From positions 1 to 10,872 of the forward strand of contig VAZF01000129.1 of NCBI GenBank assembly GCA_005888425.1: 10,872 bases of DNA. Direction: 5' to 3'. Source of the DNA: Alphaproteobacteria bacterium (lineage in GTDB: Bacteria; Pseudomonadota; Alphaproteobacteria; ATCC43930; CGMCC-115725). Of the stretch, positions 1 to 6,478 are shown in pieces (positions within the stretch are counted from its first letter, which is position 1; every line of letters starts with the position of its first letter). The translations under genes were made by a program, and so were the position numbers. The notes below the pieces were generated by a model that saw only the letters and a list, made by a program, of their open reading frames with translations, was not told the DNA's origin and ran no database searches.

Positions 1-2
1 CC

Positions 3-1430
3 GGCACCGAGAACGCCTTTGGCGGCGTCGCGCAATCCTATGGCGACTCTTGTCCGGTGGTCGTGCTCCCGGCCGGCTATGCGCGCAACATCAATCAGGT
101 TCACCCCAATTTCAGCGCCGCTCTTAATTTCCGCCACGTCACGAAATTGTGCGAGCAGGTGACGGTCGCCGACGCGACGGTCGAGACGCTGCGGCGTGCC
201 TTCACGACGGTCAAGAACGGTCGCCCCGGCCCGGTGCTGGTCGAGTTCCCGACCGACATCCTGCGCGAGGAGGTGTCGGACGCACTCGTCGCCGAATACC
301 AGAAGACCCCGCAGCTGAAGAGCGGCCCCGATCCGCGCTCGGTATCGCAGATCGCCGAGGCGCTGGTCGCGGCGAAACGCCCGGTCATCGTCGCCGGCCA
401 GGGGATCCATTACGCAAAGGCCTGGCCGCAGCTGAAGGCGTTGGCCGAGCTCGTCGAGGCGCCGGTCATGACGACATTGCCCGGGAAGAGCGCCTTCCCC
501 GAAAACCACCCGCTGTCGCTCGGCTCGGGTGGCATCGGCATCGGGGCGCATCTCTGGCATTTCCTGCAGAACACCGATTTCATCTTCGGCATTGGCTGCA
601 GCTTCACCCGCACGAGCTTTGGCACGGCGATGCCGAAGGGGAAGAAGATCGCGCACGCGACCTTGGATCCCTATGCGATCAACAAGGATGTCGCCGTCGA
701 TCTGGCGGCGGTCGGCGATGCCGGCCTGACGCTCGACGCGCTGCTCGAGGAGGTCAAGGATCGGCTCAAGGGCAAGCCGCGCGACCGCGCTGCCGCCGTC
801 GCGCGCGAGATCGCCGGTCACCGAGAAGAGTGGCTCGGCAAGTGGAAGCATCGGCTGACCTCCGACAGCGCGCCGATCTCCCCCTACCGCGTTGTCTGGG
901 ATTTGCTGCACACGGTCGACGTCAAGAACACGATCATCACCCACGACGCCGGTAGCCCGCGCGACCAGATCTCGCCCTTCTGGGTCAGCGAGACGCCGCT
1001 CTCCTATCTCGGCTGGGGCAAGACGACACAGCTCGGCTACGGTCTCGGCATCGCGATGGGCGCGAAGCTCGCGGCGCCCGACAAGCTGTGCATCAACTTC
1101 TGGGGCGACGCGGCGATCGGCTTCACCGGCATGGATTTCGAGACCGCGGTGCGCGAGCGCCTGCCGATCCTCTCGATCCTGTCGAACAATTTCTCGATGG
1201 CGATCGAGCTGAAGGTCATGCCGGTCTCGACCGAGAAATACCGCTCGACCGATATCAGCGGCAATTACGCCGATTTCGCCAAGGCGCTCGGCGGCTATGG
1301 CGAGCGGGTCACCGAGCCGGGTCAGATCAAGGACGCGATCAAGCGCGGCATCCAGAAGACCAAGGAGGGCACGCCGGCGCTGCTCGAATTCATCACCGAG
1401 AAAGCGACCGACGTCTCCCGCTTCCCCTGA
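3..1430 (+). CDS. Thiamine-diphosphate-dependent enzyme, acetolactate synthase superfamily (5' end outside window)
   Basis: The reading frame is open from the window edge, so the N-terminus, including the cofactor-activating glutamate region of the PYR domain, is missing. The 475 visible residues begin with GTENAFGGVAQSYGDS, typical of the PYR domain of acetolactate synthase-like enzymes. A central domain follows (roughly residues 105-235), then the PP domain, which carries the ThDP/Mg motif GD (368-369) followed 26 residues later by NN (395-396). The motif reads GDA rather than the usual GDG. The C-terminal half is typical of stand-alone 'thiamine pyrophosphate-requiring' proteins, and no adjacent regulatory subunit is seen, so a role in branched-chain amino acid synthesis is not implied. 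A carboligase or decarboxylase acting on a 2-oxo acid is the family expectation; the substrate is unknown. It lies upstream of the ammonia-lyase-like gene with a 94-bp gap containing a palindromic element. Family is confident, function is not. Confidence 0.9.
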   Translation, partial: GTENAFGGVAQSYGDSCPVVVLPAGYARNINQVHPNFSAALNFRHVTKLCEQVTVADATVETLRRAFTTVKNGRPGPVLVEFPTDILREEVSDALVAEYQKTPQLKSGPDPRSVSQIAEALVAAKRPVIVAGQGIHYAKAWPQLKALAELVEAPVMTTLPGKSAFPENHPLSLGSGGIGIGAHLWHFLQNTDFIFGIGCSFTRTSFGTAMPKGKKIAHATLDPYAINKDVAVDLAAVGDAGLTLDALLEEVKDRLKGKPRDRAAAVAREIAGHREEWLGKWKHRLTSDSAPISPYRVVWDLLHTVDVKNTIITHDAGSPRDQISPFWVSETPLSYLGWGKTTQLGYGLGIAMGAKLAAPDKLCINFWGDAAIGFTGMDFETAVRERLPILSILSNNFSMAIELKVMPVSTEKYRSTDISGNYADFAKALGGYGERVTEPGQIKDAIKRGIQKTKEGTPALLEFITEKATDVSRFP

Positions 1431-1447
1431 TCAGTCGCCAGAATGAT

Positions 1448-1500
1448 CCTCCCCCGCGTGCGGGGGAGGTCGTCCGAGGTGAAGCCGAGGACGGGTGGGG
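1448..1500. repeat. Intergenic palindromic element, copy 1
   Basis: A perfect 10-bp stem (1448-1457 with 1460-1469, CCTCCCCCGC/GCGGGGGAGG) is followed by a second imperfect hairpin (CGTCC at 1471-1475 with GGACG at 1489-1493) and a G-rich tail. There is no T-run on either side, so it is not a standard intrinsic terminator. The order hairpin, hairpin, G-rich tail is also seen in the element at 3260-3312 and resembles small intergenic palindromes that are frequent in alphaproteobacterial genomes. It fills most of the gap between the ThDP enzyme and the ammonia-lyase-like gene and may affect mRNA stability there. Confidence 0.7.
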
Positions 1501-1524
1501 GCTGAAGGCGCAGGAGACCGCCGG

Positions 1525-2769
1525 ATGAACATTGCCGATGTGATCGCCGTTAGCGGCCGGGCCGGCTTTTTCAACCGCGACCCTGCCGCGGTGAAAACCG
1601 GCGCGAAAGCCGACGGCTTCGCCTATCCCGGCAAGCCCGTCAGCTCCGGCTTTACGCGCGTCGTCCAGCCCGGCAAGGCGATCTCGGTCATGCTGCTGCT
1701 CCAGGACGGCCAGGTCGCGTTTGGCGATTGCACGGATGTGATCCTGTCGGGCGTCGCCGGCCGCGACCCCTTGTTCCGCGCCGAGGACCATCTCGCCTTT
1801 ATGCAAACGACGCTGCGCGACCGGCTGTGCGGCCGCGCGATCGACCGGTTCCGCCCGCTCGCCGAAGAAATCGACCGCAGCGAGCACCAGGGCCGGCTGC
1901 TGCACACCGCGTTGCGCTACGGCATCACCCAGGCGCTGCTGCACGCCGCCGCGCTCGCCAGCCATTGCACGATCTCCGAGATCGTTGCCCGCGAATATGG
2001 CTGCGATATCGCCACCGCGCCGCTGCCGATCCTCGCCTCCTGTCACAAGGAGGATGTGCAGATGATCGACCGGATGATCCTGAAGCGCGTCGAGCTTCTG
2101 CCGCACGCCTCGTTCCAGCAGGTCGAGCGCGACATCGGCCTCCGGGGCGAAAAGCTGATCGCTTACGCGCAGGGGATCGTCCGCCGCATCCGCGAGATCG
2201 GCGACCCGGACTACCGGCCGGTCATCCATCTCGATGTGTACGGCACGATCGGCGAATTGTTCGGCACCGACACCGCCGCGATCGCATCCTACCTCGGCGA
2301 GCTGAAAGCCGCGGTCGAGCCGCACGAACTCCTCGTCGAGAGCTTTGTCATCGCGCCGAGCCGGGCCGAGCAGATCGAGCGCTTTCGCACGCTCCGCGCC
2401 GCGTTGCGCGAGCGCGGACAGCGCGTCGGCATCATCGTCGATGAATGGTGCAACACGCTCGACGACATCAAGGCCTTCGCCGATGCCGGCGCGGCCGATT
2501 ACGCACAGATCAAGACGCCGGATCTCGGTGGCATTAACAACGCGATCGAGGCGGTGCTTTATGCCCGCGACAAGGGCATGGGATGTTGCCTTGGCGGCAG
2601 CGGCAACGAGACCGACCAGTCGGCCCGCATCACCGCCCAGATCGGGTTGGCGACGCGCCCGAGCTTCCTGCTGTCGAAGCCCGGCTTTGGCGGCGACGAG
2701 GCGCTGATGATCCAAATGAACGAGATGCTGCGTACCTTGGCCTTGATCGAGGCGCGCGGCCGCGCCTGA
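1525..2769 (+). CDS. Methylaspartate ammonia-lyase-like protein (enolase superfamily)
   Basis: This 414-residue protein aligns over its whole length with clostridial 3-methylaspartate ammonia-lyase (413 residues), which deaminates (2S,3S)-3-methylaspartate to mesaconate. I chose ATG 1525 because AGGAG (1512-1516) lies 8 bases upstream and the N-terminus MNIADVIAVSG then matches the family. Catalytic elements are present: the general acid/base pair H194 and K330, Q328 in QIKTPDLGG, and Mg2+ ligands D237 (DVYGTIG), E272 and D306 (DEWCNT). Compared with the clostridial enzyme as I remember it, four substrate-pocket residues differ: Q73 is I73, Q172 is S172, T360 is S359 and C361 is G360 (GGSGNET instead of GGTCNET). 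I infer a working lyase with a different substrate from 3-methylaspartate. It is followed after 33 bp by a cupin with a strong ribosome binding site, so the two are probably co-transcribed. Confidence 0.88.
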   Translation: MNIADVIAVSGRAGFFNRDPAAVKTGAKADGFAYPGKPVSSGFTRVVQPGKAISVMLLLQDGQVAFGDCTDVILSGVAGRDPLFRAEDHLAFMQTTLRDRLCGRAIDRFRPLAEEIDRSEHQGRLLHTALRYGITQALLHAAALASHCTISEIVAREYGCDIATAPLPILASCHKEDVQMIDRMILKRVELLPHASFQQVERDIGLRGEKLIAYAQGIVRRIREIGDPDYRPVIHLDVYGTIGELFGTDTAAIASYLGELKAAVEPHELLVESFVIAPSRAEQIERFRTLRAALRERGQRVGIIVDEWCNTLDDIKAFADAGAADYAQIKTPDLGGINNAIEAVLYARDKGMGCCLGGSGNETDQSARITAQIGLATRPSFLLSKPGFGGDEALMIQMNEMLRTLALIEARGRA

Positions 2770-2802
2770 GCCGCAATCCGCATACACAGAGGAGGAACCG
2801 AC

Positions 2803-3252
2803 ATGCCGTTGCCGCAAGACATTCGCCCGGTGTTTCAGGACATCCAGGACACGCTGATGCGCTCGGACTCGCCCTGGATCGAGCGGTCGCCGCAGGACAA
2901 GCTCAAGATCTTGTGGATCGGCCGCGAGACCGGCACCTGGGCCTCGTTGCACCACTGGAAGAAGGGCTATGCCGCGCCGCCGCACAAGCACCTCGCCGGC
3001 GCGCATGTCTACATCCTGTCGGGCAAGCTGCAGGTGCGCGACGGCACGCTGAATGCCGGCGATTATGTTTACGAGCCCTCCGGCGTGCTGCACGACGAGA
3101 CCAAGGCCGTCGAGGACACGACCTATCTGTTCATCTCGAACGGGCCGGTGCTGTTCTTCGACGAGAACGGTTTCACCCGCTACACGAACTGGGAGGTCAT
3201 GGAGAAATTGCGCGCCTCGGCCGAGGCACCCGAGGCCCAAGCCGCCGAGTAG
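2803..3252 (+). CDS. Small cupin-domain protein, possible dioxygenase (2,4'-dihydroxyacetophenone dioxygenase-like)
   Basis: A 149-residue single-domain cupin. The start is fixed by a very strong Shine-Dalgarno sequence, AGAGGAGG at 2788-2795. Cupin motif 1 supplies H61, H63 (HKH) and H68, where H68 occupies the position of the usual glutamate; motif 2 supplies H97 (EPSGVLH). The expected metal site is therefore four histidines, as in a few small cupins, rather than three histidines and one glutamate. The overall pattern (GTWASLHHWKKGY, then PPHKH) resembles proteins annotated as 2,4'-dihydroxyacetophenone dioxygenases, which cleave C-C bonds, but such names are often transferred on weak similarity. 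The gene follows the ammonia-lyase-like gene at 33 bp. The likely role is oxygenation or isomerisation of an intermediate in the same pathway, which is inference. Confidence 0.82.
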   Translation: MPLPQDIRPVFQDIQDTLMRSDSPWIERSPQDKLKILWIGRETGTWASLHHWKKGYAAPPHKHLAGAHVYILSGKLQVRDGTLNAGDYVYEPSGVLHDETKAVEDTTYLFISNGPVLFFDENGFTRYTNWEVMEKLRASAEAPEAQAAE

Positions 3253-3287
3253 CCAAAAACCCTCTCCGCCCTGAAGGGCGGAGAGGG
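3253..3287 (-). terminator. Intrinsic terminator reading leftward (for the ArsC-family gene)
   Basis: A perfect 12-bp GC-rich stem (3260-3271 with 3276-3287) encloses a TGAA loop. On the minus strand the stem is directly followed by TTTTTGG (complement of 3253-3259), the classic hairpin plus U-tract. It lies downstream of the minus-strand ArsC-family gene, which ends at 3402. On the + strand the same hairpin follows the cupin stop codon by 7 bases but lacks a U-tract, so it may only protect the 3' end of the cupin mRNA. Confidence 0.6.
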
Positions 3288-3380
3288 AGGGGCCCATCGC
3301 GCCAGCGATGGGAGGGTGTGAGGTGGGCGTATCGGGCGAGCGCTCTGGAATCCCCCACCTCATCCCGACCCTCTCCGCCC
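3260..3380. repeat. Compound intergenic palindromic element, copy 2
   Basis: The space between the convergent cupin and ArsC-family genes is filled with nested inverted repeats: a 12-bp stem (3260-3271/3276-3287), an 8-bp stem (3293-3300/3305-3312, CCCATCGC/GCGATGGG) and a 9-bp long-range pair (3319-3327, TGAGGTGGG, with 3354-3362). The 13-mer ACCCTCTCCGCCC occurs directly at both ends (3259-3271 and 3368-3380), as if a unit and a partial inverted second unit lie tail to tail. The architecture is the same as that of the element at 1448-1500. Such elements are widespread non-coding repeats in alphaproteobacteria; no protein is encoded here. Confidence 0.7.
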
Positions 3381-3401
3381 CCGGGCCAACGCGCGCCTTC
3401 T

Positions 3402-3743
3402 CTACAGCACCTCCAGCACCTTTTCGGGCGGGCGGCCGAGCGCGGCTTTGTTGCCCGAGACGACGATCGGCCGCTCGACGATGATGGGGTGTTTCGCCAT
3501 CGCCGCGATGAGCTGCTCGTCGGACAGCTTTGCCGGGTCGATGCCGGCTTCGGCCGCCTCCTTTTTGCGGATGAGCGCGCGGGCCGGCATCTTTAATTGC
3601 CCGAGCAGCGTCTTCAGCTGCGCCGCCGTGTAGGGCGTGTTCAGATATTCGACGATCTCGGGCTCGACGCCCTTGTCGCGCAACAAGGCCAGCGTCTTGC
3701 GCGAGGTGCTGCAGCGCGGGTTGTGGTAGATCCGGACCGGCAT
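3402..3743 (-). CDS. arsC: ArsC-family arsenate reductase, glutaredoxin-coupled type
   Basis: This 113-residue protein has the thioredoxin-fold ArsC signature. The catalytic cysteine is C11 in YHNPRCSTSR, and the three arginines that bind the oxyanion in the E. coli enzyme have counterparts at R59 (ALIRKKE), R91 (PIIVERP) and R104 (GNKAALGRPPE). It probably reduces arsenate to arsenite in the cytoplasm using glutathione and glutaredoxin. The length is slightly below the roughly 140 residues of the plasmid enzyme and typical of the short chromosomal ArsC/YfgD-like forms. On the minus strand, AAGGGGA lies just upstream of the ATG. No arsenic regulator or efflux pump is nearby, so an arsenic-resistance role is not supported by context. 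The gene stands alone between two + strand blocks, with a terminator-like hairpin downstream. Confidence 0.85.
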   Translation of the reverse strand: MPVRIYHNPRCSTSRKTLALLRDKGVEPEIVEYLNTPYTAAQLKTLLGQLKMPARALIRKKEAAEAGIDPAKLSDEQLIAAMAKHPIIVERPIVVSGNKAALGRPPEKVLEVL

Positions 3744-3865
3744 GGTCTTTCCCCTTGGCTGATCGCCCGATCCCCGTAAGCTCTCTCCTCGGCGAAATCA
3801 ATATGCCGGCGTGTCCTGGGCATGGCCGGGCCGCAGCACCGCCACTTAAGGGGAGGCCGTCATCC
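3744..3865. other. Divergent intergenic region between arsC and the adenylate cyclase remnant
   Basis: These 122 bases separate two divergent genes and should carry both promoters. A strong Shine-Dalgarno sequence for the rightward gene, AAGGGGAGG, is at 3848-3856. Leftward, TTGATT (complement of about 3796-3801) could be a -35 box, but no convincing -10 box follows. I see no operator-like symmetry. Confidence 0.4.
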
Positions 3866-4652
3866 ATGAGCCGCGGCTTGGAGCATCCGATCGCCCGTCT
3901 TCTCGAGCTCGGCACCGCCGGATATCCGCCGCGCATCCGCCGCCGGCTCAAGATCTTGAATGCGCTGGCGATCCTGATCGTCATTTCGTCGGGCGCCTAC
4001 GCGCTGTCCTACGCGATGACCGATGCGCCGACCTACCGCTGGATCATCGCGATCAATCTCGGCCTGGTCGCGATGGCTCTCTGCGTACCCCTGATGCACC
4101 GCATCAGCGAGATCCTCGGCGGGCTGGTCATCGCCGGCGCCGAAGGCGCCGCCCTGTTCGGGCTTGTCGCGCTTCTCGGCCGCGACTCCGGCATACAGCT
4201 GAACCTGATCGTCGGTGCCGCCGCGGGCTTTTTCATTCTGGGGCTCGATCATCTGGTGCTGGCTGAGGCCAAAGGTGGTGGTGGCCGGCGTGCCCGAGCC
4301 GGTCTCGGATCATGCCGACCGGCTGGCGCATATGGCGCTCGACATGCTCACCGAGAAAGAGGCAGTGGCCGAGCATTTCGGGGTGACGATGCGGATGCGC
4401 ATCGGCGTCGCTTCCGGGCCGATCATGGCCGGCGTTATCGGTACCCGCAAATTTTCGTACGATGTCTGGGGCGACGCGGTAAACCTCGCGGCGCGTCTCG
4501 AATCGAGCGGCGAACCCGAGCGGGTGCAGCTATCCCCGGAAGCGCGCGGCGCGCTGACCTCGTTCGATTGCGAGCCGCGCGGCGAAATCGATATCAAGGG
4601 CCTCGGCCCGCTGGAGACCTGGTTCCTGCTGCGCCGCCGGGTGGCTGCCTAA
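3866..4652 (+). pseudogene. Class III adenylate cyclase remnant with internal deletion and frameshift
   Basis: ATG 3866 has a strong ribosome binding site and opens a membrane domain with four hydrophobic stretches (about residues 31-50, 59-77, 83-104 and 112-127). Near 4268-4275 this frame loses sense and the recognisable protein continues one frame over: VVVAGVPEP (from 4275), MRIGVASGP, then FSYDVWGDAVNLAARLE, which holds the aspartate, asparagine and arginine of the cyclase nucleotide site, ending at TAA 4650-4652. Everything between the membrane domain and VVVAGVPEP is absent. That includes the linker and the first half of the catalytic domain with both metal-binding aspartates (FADIVGFT and GDAYM regions of the family). 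The product cannot make cAMP. From memory of relatives, the loss is probably 150-200 codons. The stop codon overlaps the start of the aconitase X gene (TAATG), so translation of the two was probably coupled. Confidence 0.85.
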
Positions 4653-5884
4653 TGCGCCTCACCGAGGATGAACGCGCGATGCTGGCCGGCGCGGCGGGCG
4701 AGCCGCGGCGTTGGGCGATTGAGCATCAGATCGCGGTCGGCGAATTCTTCGACGCGGCCGATCTCGTGCCGGTGTCGCAGGCGCATATCATGGCCGACAC
4801 CGAGTCGCTCGGCGAATCCGGCGTGCGCTTTCTCGAAACCCTCGCTGCCGCGCCGGAACCCGAGCGCCGCGTGCGCATCCCGACCTTGACCGACCCGCGG
4901 GGTCTCGACTTCGCGGTCTACAAGCGGCTCGGCCAGACCGACGCGATGGCGGCGCTCGAAGCACGCACAATCGCGGCGCTGAAGTCCTTCGGCGTGCTGA
5001 TGACAGACACCTGCATCAATTATCAGACGATCCTGCCGCCGACCCGCGGCGAGCACCTCGCGATGGGCGACACCGGCGTCGTGATCTATTCGAACAGCGT
5101 GTTCGGCGCGCGCAGCAATTTCGAGGGCGGGCCCTCGGCGCTCGCCGCTGCCCTGACCGGCCGCACGCCGCGCTACGGCTATCACCTAGACGCGCACCGC
5201 CGCGCAACCCGCCGCTTTCAGCTCGATGTTCGCCCGCACGATCTGTCGGAATGGGGCGCGCTCGGCGGCATCGTCGGGCGCGCATGCGGCTCTTATTGGG
5301 AGGTGCCGTTGATCGACGGCATCGAGAACGCCCCCGGCTCCGATGCGCTCAAGCATTTCGGCGCGGCGATGGCGAGCTATGGTTCGACCGCGCTGTTCCA
5401 TATGCCTGGGATCACGCCGGAGCCCATCGAGTTCGCCGGTTCGGTCCCCGACACGGTTCGCATCGGCCGCGCCGAGCTCGATGCCTTTGTGACCGCCTAT
5501 GGCGCCACCGGCGACAAGGTCGATGTCGTCGTCTTCGCCGCGCCGCATTTGTCGCTCGTCGAGATGGCGGCTGTCGCCGATGCGCTCGCCGGACGCCCCG
5601 TGCATCCCGACACGACGCTGCTTGTCGCGACCTCGCCCGAGATCAAGCATGCCGCCGATCGCATGGGCTTGACCCGCCGCATCGAGGAGACCGGCGCAAT
5701 CGTCGCTGCCGGCATCTGCTTCTACCAGAGCTATGCCGCCGAGATGGCCGAGGCCAATGGTTGGCAGCGCCTCGTTACGAATTCGGCGAAGCTCGTCAAC
5801 ATCATCGGCGGCTACGGCTATCGCCCGACGCTGTTGAGCCTCGAACGTTGCGTCGATTCCGCCGTGACGGGGCGGGTCGTGTGA
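4652..5884 (+). CDS. Aconitase X large (catalytic) subunit
   Basis: The 410-residue protein matches the aconitase X catalytic domain (DUF521/COG1679) over its full length. Recognisable segments are RGEHLAMGD (132-140), NSVFGARSNFEGGPSALAAA (148-167), LTGRTPRYGYHLD, ALKHFGAAMASYG and LFHMPGITPEP. The aconitase X family includes the bacterial cis-3-hydroxy-L-proline dehydratase and archaeal phosphomevalonate dehydratase, iron-sulfur hydro-lyases built from a large and a swivel subunit. Cysteines are C121, C212, C356 and C400; C356 and C400 sit where cluster-ligand cysteines are expected. In relatives I recall GCPH before SL, but here it is AAPH (296-299), so one possible ligand is missing. The start overlaps the preceding stop (TAATG) and has no strong ribosome binding site of its own; the stop overlaps the small-subunit start (TGATG). 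The hydro-lyase assignment is good and the substrate unknown. Confidence 0.87.
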   Translation: MRLTEDERAMLAGAAGEPRRWAIEHQIAVGEFFDAADLVPVSQAHIMADTESLGESGVRFLETLAAAPEPERRVRIPTLTDPRGLDFAVYKRLGQTDAMAALEARTIAALKSFGVLMTDTCINYQTILPPTRGEHLAMGDTGVVIYSNSVFGARSNFEGGPSALAAALTGRTPRYGYHLDAHRRATRRFQLDVRPHDLSEWGALGGIVGRACGSYWEVPLIDGIENAPGSDALKHFGAAMASYGSTALFHMPGITPEPIEFAGSVPDTVRIGRAELDAFVTAYGATGDKVDVVVFAAPHLSLVEMAAVADALAGRPVHPDTTLLVATSPEIKHAADRMGLTRRIEETGAIVAAGICFYQSYAAEMAEANGWQRLVTNSAKLVNIIGGYGYRPTLLSLERCVDSAVTGRVV

Positions 5885-6294
5885 TGCCGACCGTCCTCAA
5901 ATGCCACCCCGGCATCGGGCCGAGTGTCACCGGCATCGCGCTCGTTGCTAAGGACAATTTCAGCGCACGCTACGACCTCGACCGCAAAACCGGCGTCTTC
6001 TCTCGCCCGACCCACGCGCTGGCCGGCCAGAGCTATGCCGGGAAGGTCCTCGTGCTCGATCAGGCGAAAGGCGGCGTCGCGACGGCCTGGATGCTGCACG
6101 AGATGAAATCGCGTGGCCTCGTACCACTGGCGCTCGTGTTCAACCGGGTCAACCCGATCCTAGCGCAGGTCGCCGCGTTCGGAAGCGTGACGATCGTCGA
6201 TCGCTTCGAGAGCGATGTGACCGATCTGATCCAGACCGGCGACGAGCTGCGCATCGATCCCGCGGCGGGCGTCGTCGAAATCCTGAACCGCTGA
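5884..6294 (+). CDS. Aconitase X small (swivel) subunit, DUF126 family
   Basis: This 136-residue protein is the swivel-domain partner of the preceding gene, which it overlaps by one base (TGATG), indicating coupled translation of a heterodimer in a 1:1 ratio. Family features are the strand-rich start, the core GQSYAGKVLVLDQAKGG (48-64), the NPILAQ segment (90-95), IVDRF and TGDELRIDP (118-126). In the dehydratases I know, the loop after KVLV carries a serine-rich G-x-G-S-S/T motif that supplies the catalytic base; here it reads AKGGVATAW (61-69) with no serine. Either this is a distinct subfamily using another residue, or the chemistry differs. Family assignment rests on the pattern and on the neighbouring large subunit. 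Confidence 0.85.
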   Translation: MPTVLKCHPGIGPSVTGIALVAKDNFSARYDLDRKTGVFSRPTHALAGQSYAGKVLVLDQAKGGVATAWMLHEMKSRGLVPLALVFNRVNPILAQVAAFGSVTIVDRFESDVTDLIQTGDELRIDPAAGVVEILNR

Positions 6295-6384
6295 GGTTCG
6301 GCGCAGAGGGCGCCCGCTCCGAGCGCGCCGTGTCCGCCCGCGCCCAATATTCCCCTGGGGTTTGGCCGCCGAGGGAAGCCGGCG

Positions 6385-6417
6385 GCGCGTTGACCGGGCG
6401 TTAGCTGACCGGGCGTT
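6385..6417. repeat. Tandem 12-bp direct repeat upstream of the diiron-protein remnant
   Basis: TGACCGGGCGTT occurs twice, at 6391-6402 and 6406-6417, with a 15-bp period and an AGC spacer. It lies in the 184-bp gap between the aconitase X small subunit and the ferritin-like gene, about 60-90 bases before that gene's start. The spacing would fit a tandem regulator-binding site or a simple duplication. The 14-mer GCGCGTTGACCGGG that overlaps the first copy (6385-6398) recurs at 10795-10808. The rest of the gap contains one small hairpin (CCGCC/GGCGG around 6367-6385) and no gene. Confidence 0.45.
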
Positions 6418-6478
6418 GATCGCCGGAATGTGCTAACATGATTGTCAATGACGCTTCGAGCGCCGGACGGAGGCCCTG

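Noticed and set aside
1393..3984. A very long minus-strand open frame of about 860 codons across the lyase and cupin genes.
   Set aside because: It is antisense to two well-recognised proteins, its translation is low-complexity and rich in Arg, Ala, Gly and Asp with no family pattern, and it runs through the palindromic elements. Long stop-free antisense frames are expected in GC-rich genes.
3755..5884. A single 709-residue membrane-bound aconitase X as a true evolved fusion protein.
   Set aside because: The 125 residues in the middle are cyclase sequence read in the wrong frame, and the correct cyclase frame ends exactly at the aconitase X start (TAATG). The open frame is a by-product of the deletion.
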